In this document: piece by piece, positions 3,959-5,735 of the stretch | Position numbering within the stretch: the stretch's first letter is position 1 | How the letters are laid out: each line of letters starts with the position of its first letter | Source: a bacterium | Lineage (GTDB): Bacteria > UBA3054 | Assembly (NCBI GenBank): GCA_017538635.1 | Contig: JAFYIM010000024.1 | Span: forward strand, 1 to 5,735 | Direction: 5' to 3' | DNA length: 5,735 nt | The notes under the pieces: model-generated | What the model was told of the DNA's origin: nothing | Seen by the model: the letters and a program-made list of their open reading frames with translations, nothing else | Databases searched by the model: none | Position numbers and translations under genes: made by a program

Positions 3959-5735
3959 TCAAGCGTTCAGGAAGTTTTCCCAGGCGGTGTAGAGGGAATT
4001 GAGCTCTTGCTGGGATTGCTCTTTTTCCTGGGTGAGGGTGCGGCCGAGCTCGTGATTCGCTTGGGCGAAAGCTTCGGCGATCTGTTTGTCGAGGTCTTCG
4101 ATTTTGGCCTCTAAGCTTTCTATTTTGTTGGTGAGGTCTGCTTCCTGTTTGGCGAGCTTTTGCTTTGCGTTGTTGGAAAGAGGCTTGTTTGCGCCGGCGG
4201 CTTGGTTTTGCTGCTGCTTGGGCTGTTCTTTTTTGCTCTGCTTGCTCTCTTTTGCTTCTTTCTGCTCCCTTTCTTTTTTGTGGAACCAGAATTCGGAATA
4301 GGAGCCGGGGTAGGAGTGGAGTTTTTTGTTGTCGACTTCGACGATCCTTGTTGCCAGTTTGTCTAGGAAGTAGCGGTCGTGGGAAACGACTATAAGCGTG
4401 CCTTTGTAGTCGCCCAGGGCTTCTTCCACGGCTTCGCAGGTTTGTATATCGAGGTGGTTGGTTGGCTCGTCGAGGATCAGGGTGTTGGGGTTGATGAGCA
4501 TCAGTTTGGCGAGCTGAAGACGGTTCTTTTCGCCGCCGGAAAGGTCTTTGACTTTTTTCTTCAATTCCTCTTTGACGAAGAGGAATCTGGCGAGAAGATC
4601 ATAGGCCTGCTTTTCGTTGGTGATGCCGGAAACGGCGATCTCCTCGAAGACCGTATTCTCGGGGTCTAGGGTCTCCTGCTGCTGGGAGCAGTAGCCTATC
4701 GTGATGGAAGGGCCGACTCGGAGCGTGGGGTTTTCCCAGTGGCCGTCGTTCATGATAGCTTTTATAAGAGTGCTTTTGCCGCTGCCGTTGGGGCCGACGA
4801 GAGCCACTCTTTCGCCGGAAGAGATGTCGAGGTCGACATGATCGAGGACTAATCTTCCGTCGAAGCTGGCGGAAAAACCTCTTACCTGAATGGCGATGTT
4901 GGCGTGGGATGATTCGCCCTGAAAACGGATCTGCGTTTTCTTCTCTTCTTTTTCCGGGGCTTGGGCAGCATTCTGCTTAAGCTGCTCGATCTTTGATTCC
5001 CTCGAACGAAGCATCTTTCCCCAGCGTTTGTCGTCATAGACCTGGGCGAAATTTCTGATCCTTAAGATCATGGCTTCCAGGCTGGCAAGACGCTTTTCGT
5101 AGGCAGCGTGCTCTTTTTCCAAGCGGATCTGCTGTTCGAGCTTCTGGGCGCGGTAGTCGGAGTAGTTGCCGGGGAAGTATTTTATCTGACCGCCCTTTAG
5201 TTCCAGCGTTCCTTTGGTGACCTGGTCGAGGAGATAGCGGTTATGGGAGACAAGGAGTATGGCGCCTTTGTATTTTTTAAGGAAATCTTCCAACCAGGCA
5301 ATGCCGACGTAATCGAGGTGGTTGGCAGGCTCGTCGAGAATAAGGAGGTCCGGACGGTTCAAGAGAGCGCCGGTAAGGGAGACGAGGTTGCGTTCGCCAC
5401 CGGAAAGGGACATGACAGTCTGGTTGGTGCGGTTGTCAAGCCCGAAAGCGGCCAGCATGCGCTCCGTCTGCACAGCATAGTTGTCGCCGCCCTGCTCCTC
5501 GAAGAGATCACGGGCTTTCTGGAAGGCGTTGAGTTTTTTGTCTAAGTCTTCCGGAGCGCACTCCGCAAGCTGCTTCTCGGCCTCCCTGAGGCGCAGTTCG
5601 ACCTGCTTGTGCTCTTTGAGGAGATAATCTAAGATGGTGACGTCGTCAGGGCAAGTTACGCTTTGAGGGACGTAGCCTATCCTCGCTTCCTCGTCGAAAA
5701 CAAAAGAGCCCCGCGAGGCTTTTTCCTCGCCTATC
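3959..5735 (-). CDS. ABC-F family ATP-binding protein (5' end beyond the window)
   Basis: The frame is open to the right edge; 591 residues are visible and roughly 50 N-terminal residues, including the first Walker A, are missing. The sequence enters at GSFVFDEEARIGYVPQ, the Q-loop region of ABC domain 1. Counting from the edge, domain 1 has LSGGE at 110-114, Walker B LILDEP, DEPANHLD at 134-141 (A where DEPTNHLD is usual) and SHNR at 163-166. A charged helical linker follows at ~195-267, the tRNA-contacting linker of ABC-F proteins. Domain 2 has GPNGSGKST at 314-322, LSGGE at 398-402, DEPTNHLD at 422-429 and SHDRY at 451-455. The tail (~482-591) is Lys/Glu/Gln-rich and coiled-coil-like, as in Uup/YdiF-type members. 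There are no membrane segments, so this is a soluble ribosome-associated ATPase, not a transporter. ABC-F proteins resolve stalled translation or protect ribosomes from antibiotics; which applies here cannot be read from the sequence. The GTG at 5471-5473 is not the true start, because conserved ABC sequence continues upstream of it. Confidence 0.93.
   Translation of the reverse strand, partial: IGEEKASRGSFVFDEEARIGYVPQSVTCPDDVTILDYLLKEHKQVELRLREAEKQLAECAPEDLDKKLNAFQKARDLFEEQGGDNYAVQTERMLAAFGLDNRTNQTVMSLSGGERNLVSLTGALLNRPDLLILDEPANHLDYVGIAWLEDFLKKYKGAILLVSHNRYLLDQVTKGTLELKGGQIKYFPGNYSDYRAQKLEQQIRLEKEHAAYEKRLASLEAMILRIRNFAQVYDDKRWGKMLRSRESKIEQLKQNAAQAPEKEEKKTQIRFQGESSHANIAIQVRGFSASFDGRLVLDHVDLDISSGERVALVGPNGSGKSTLIKAIMNDGHWENPTLRVGPSITIGYCSQQQETLDPENTVFEEIAVSGITNEKQAYDLLARFLFVKEELKKKVKDLSGGEKNRLQLAKLMLINPNTLILDEPTNHLDIQTCEAVEEALGDYKGTLIVVSHDRYFLDKLATRIVEVDNKKLHSYPGSYSEFWFHKKEREQKEAKESKQSKKEQPKQQQNQAAGANKPLSNNAKQKLAKQEADLTNKIESLEAKIEDLDKQIAEAFAQANHELGRTLTQEKEQSQQELNSLYTAWENFLNA

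Noticed and set aside
5471..5473. GTG as the start of the ABC-F gene
   Set aside because: The same frame continues upstream without a stop to the window edge and encodes conserved ABC domain sequence (GSFVFDEEARIGYVPQ), so the gene starts outside the window.

Overview
The window looks like a contig end from an uncultured PVC-superphylum bacterium, most likely Lentisphaerota or a relative such as Kiritimatiellota, plausibly host-associated. Three things support this. The partial 16S rRNA has planctomycete/lentisphaeral signatures (GCGTGGATTAGGCATGCAAGTCG near the 5' end, and GGCTGCAGTCGAGAAT in place of GGCAGCAGTGGGGAAT). A large exported protein carries a PEP-CTERM sorting signal. That protein also has tandem SUMF1/FGE-type domains preceded by a β-rich module of a kind I associate with these phyla. 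The phylum call is from memory of sequence signatures, not from a search.

All three genes lie on the minus strand. In transcription order they are: (1) an ABC-F family ATPase, 3959-5735, whose N-terminus and first Walker A lie beyond the right edge; (2) a 171-nt gap with a weak terminator-like hairpin and a σ70-like promoter; (3) an 846-codon secreted protein, 1247-3787; (4) a gene-free stretch of about 425 nt with two σ70-like promoters, a boxA-like antitermination site and several hairpins, forming the rRNA leader; (5) the 5' 820 nt of 16S rRNA, cut by the left edge at about E. coli position 805.

The genes do not form an obvious pathway: a translation-type ABC-F ATPase, an exported protein and an rRNA operon are probably just neighbours. 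The most interesting locus is the 846-codon frame. Its first ~150 residues read as a complete small secreted PEP-CTERM protein, and from residue ~151 the sequence starts again with a second signal peptide and two FGE-like domains. One base out of frame at the junction there is a TGATG stop/start overlap just after an A4 run. The frame is therefore either a genuine two-product polyprotein or fusion, or two translationally coupled genes joined by a single-base indel.

The 16S also deserves attention. Its helix-18 (530 loop) and 340-region sequences depart from the near-universal consensus, partly with compensatory pairs, and overlap common 16S primer and probe sites.
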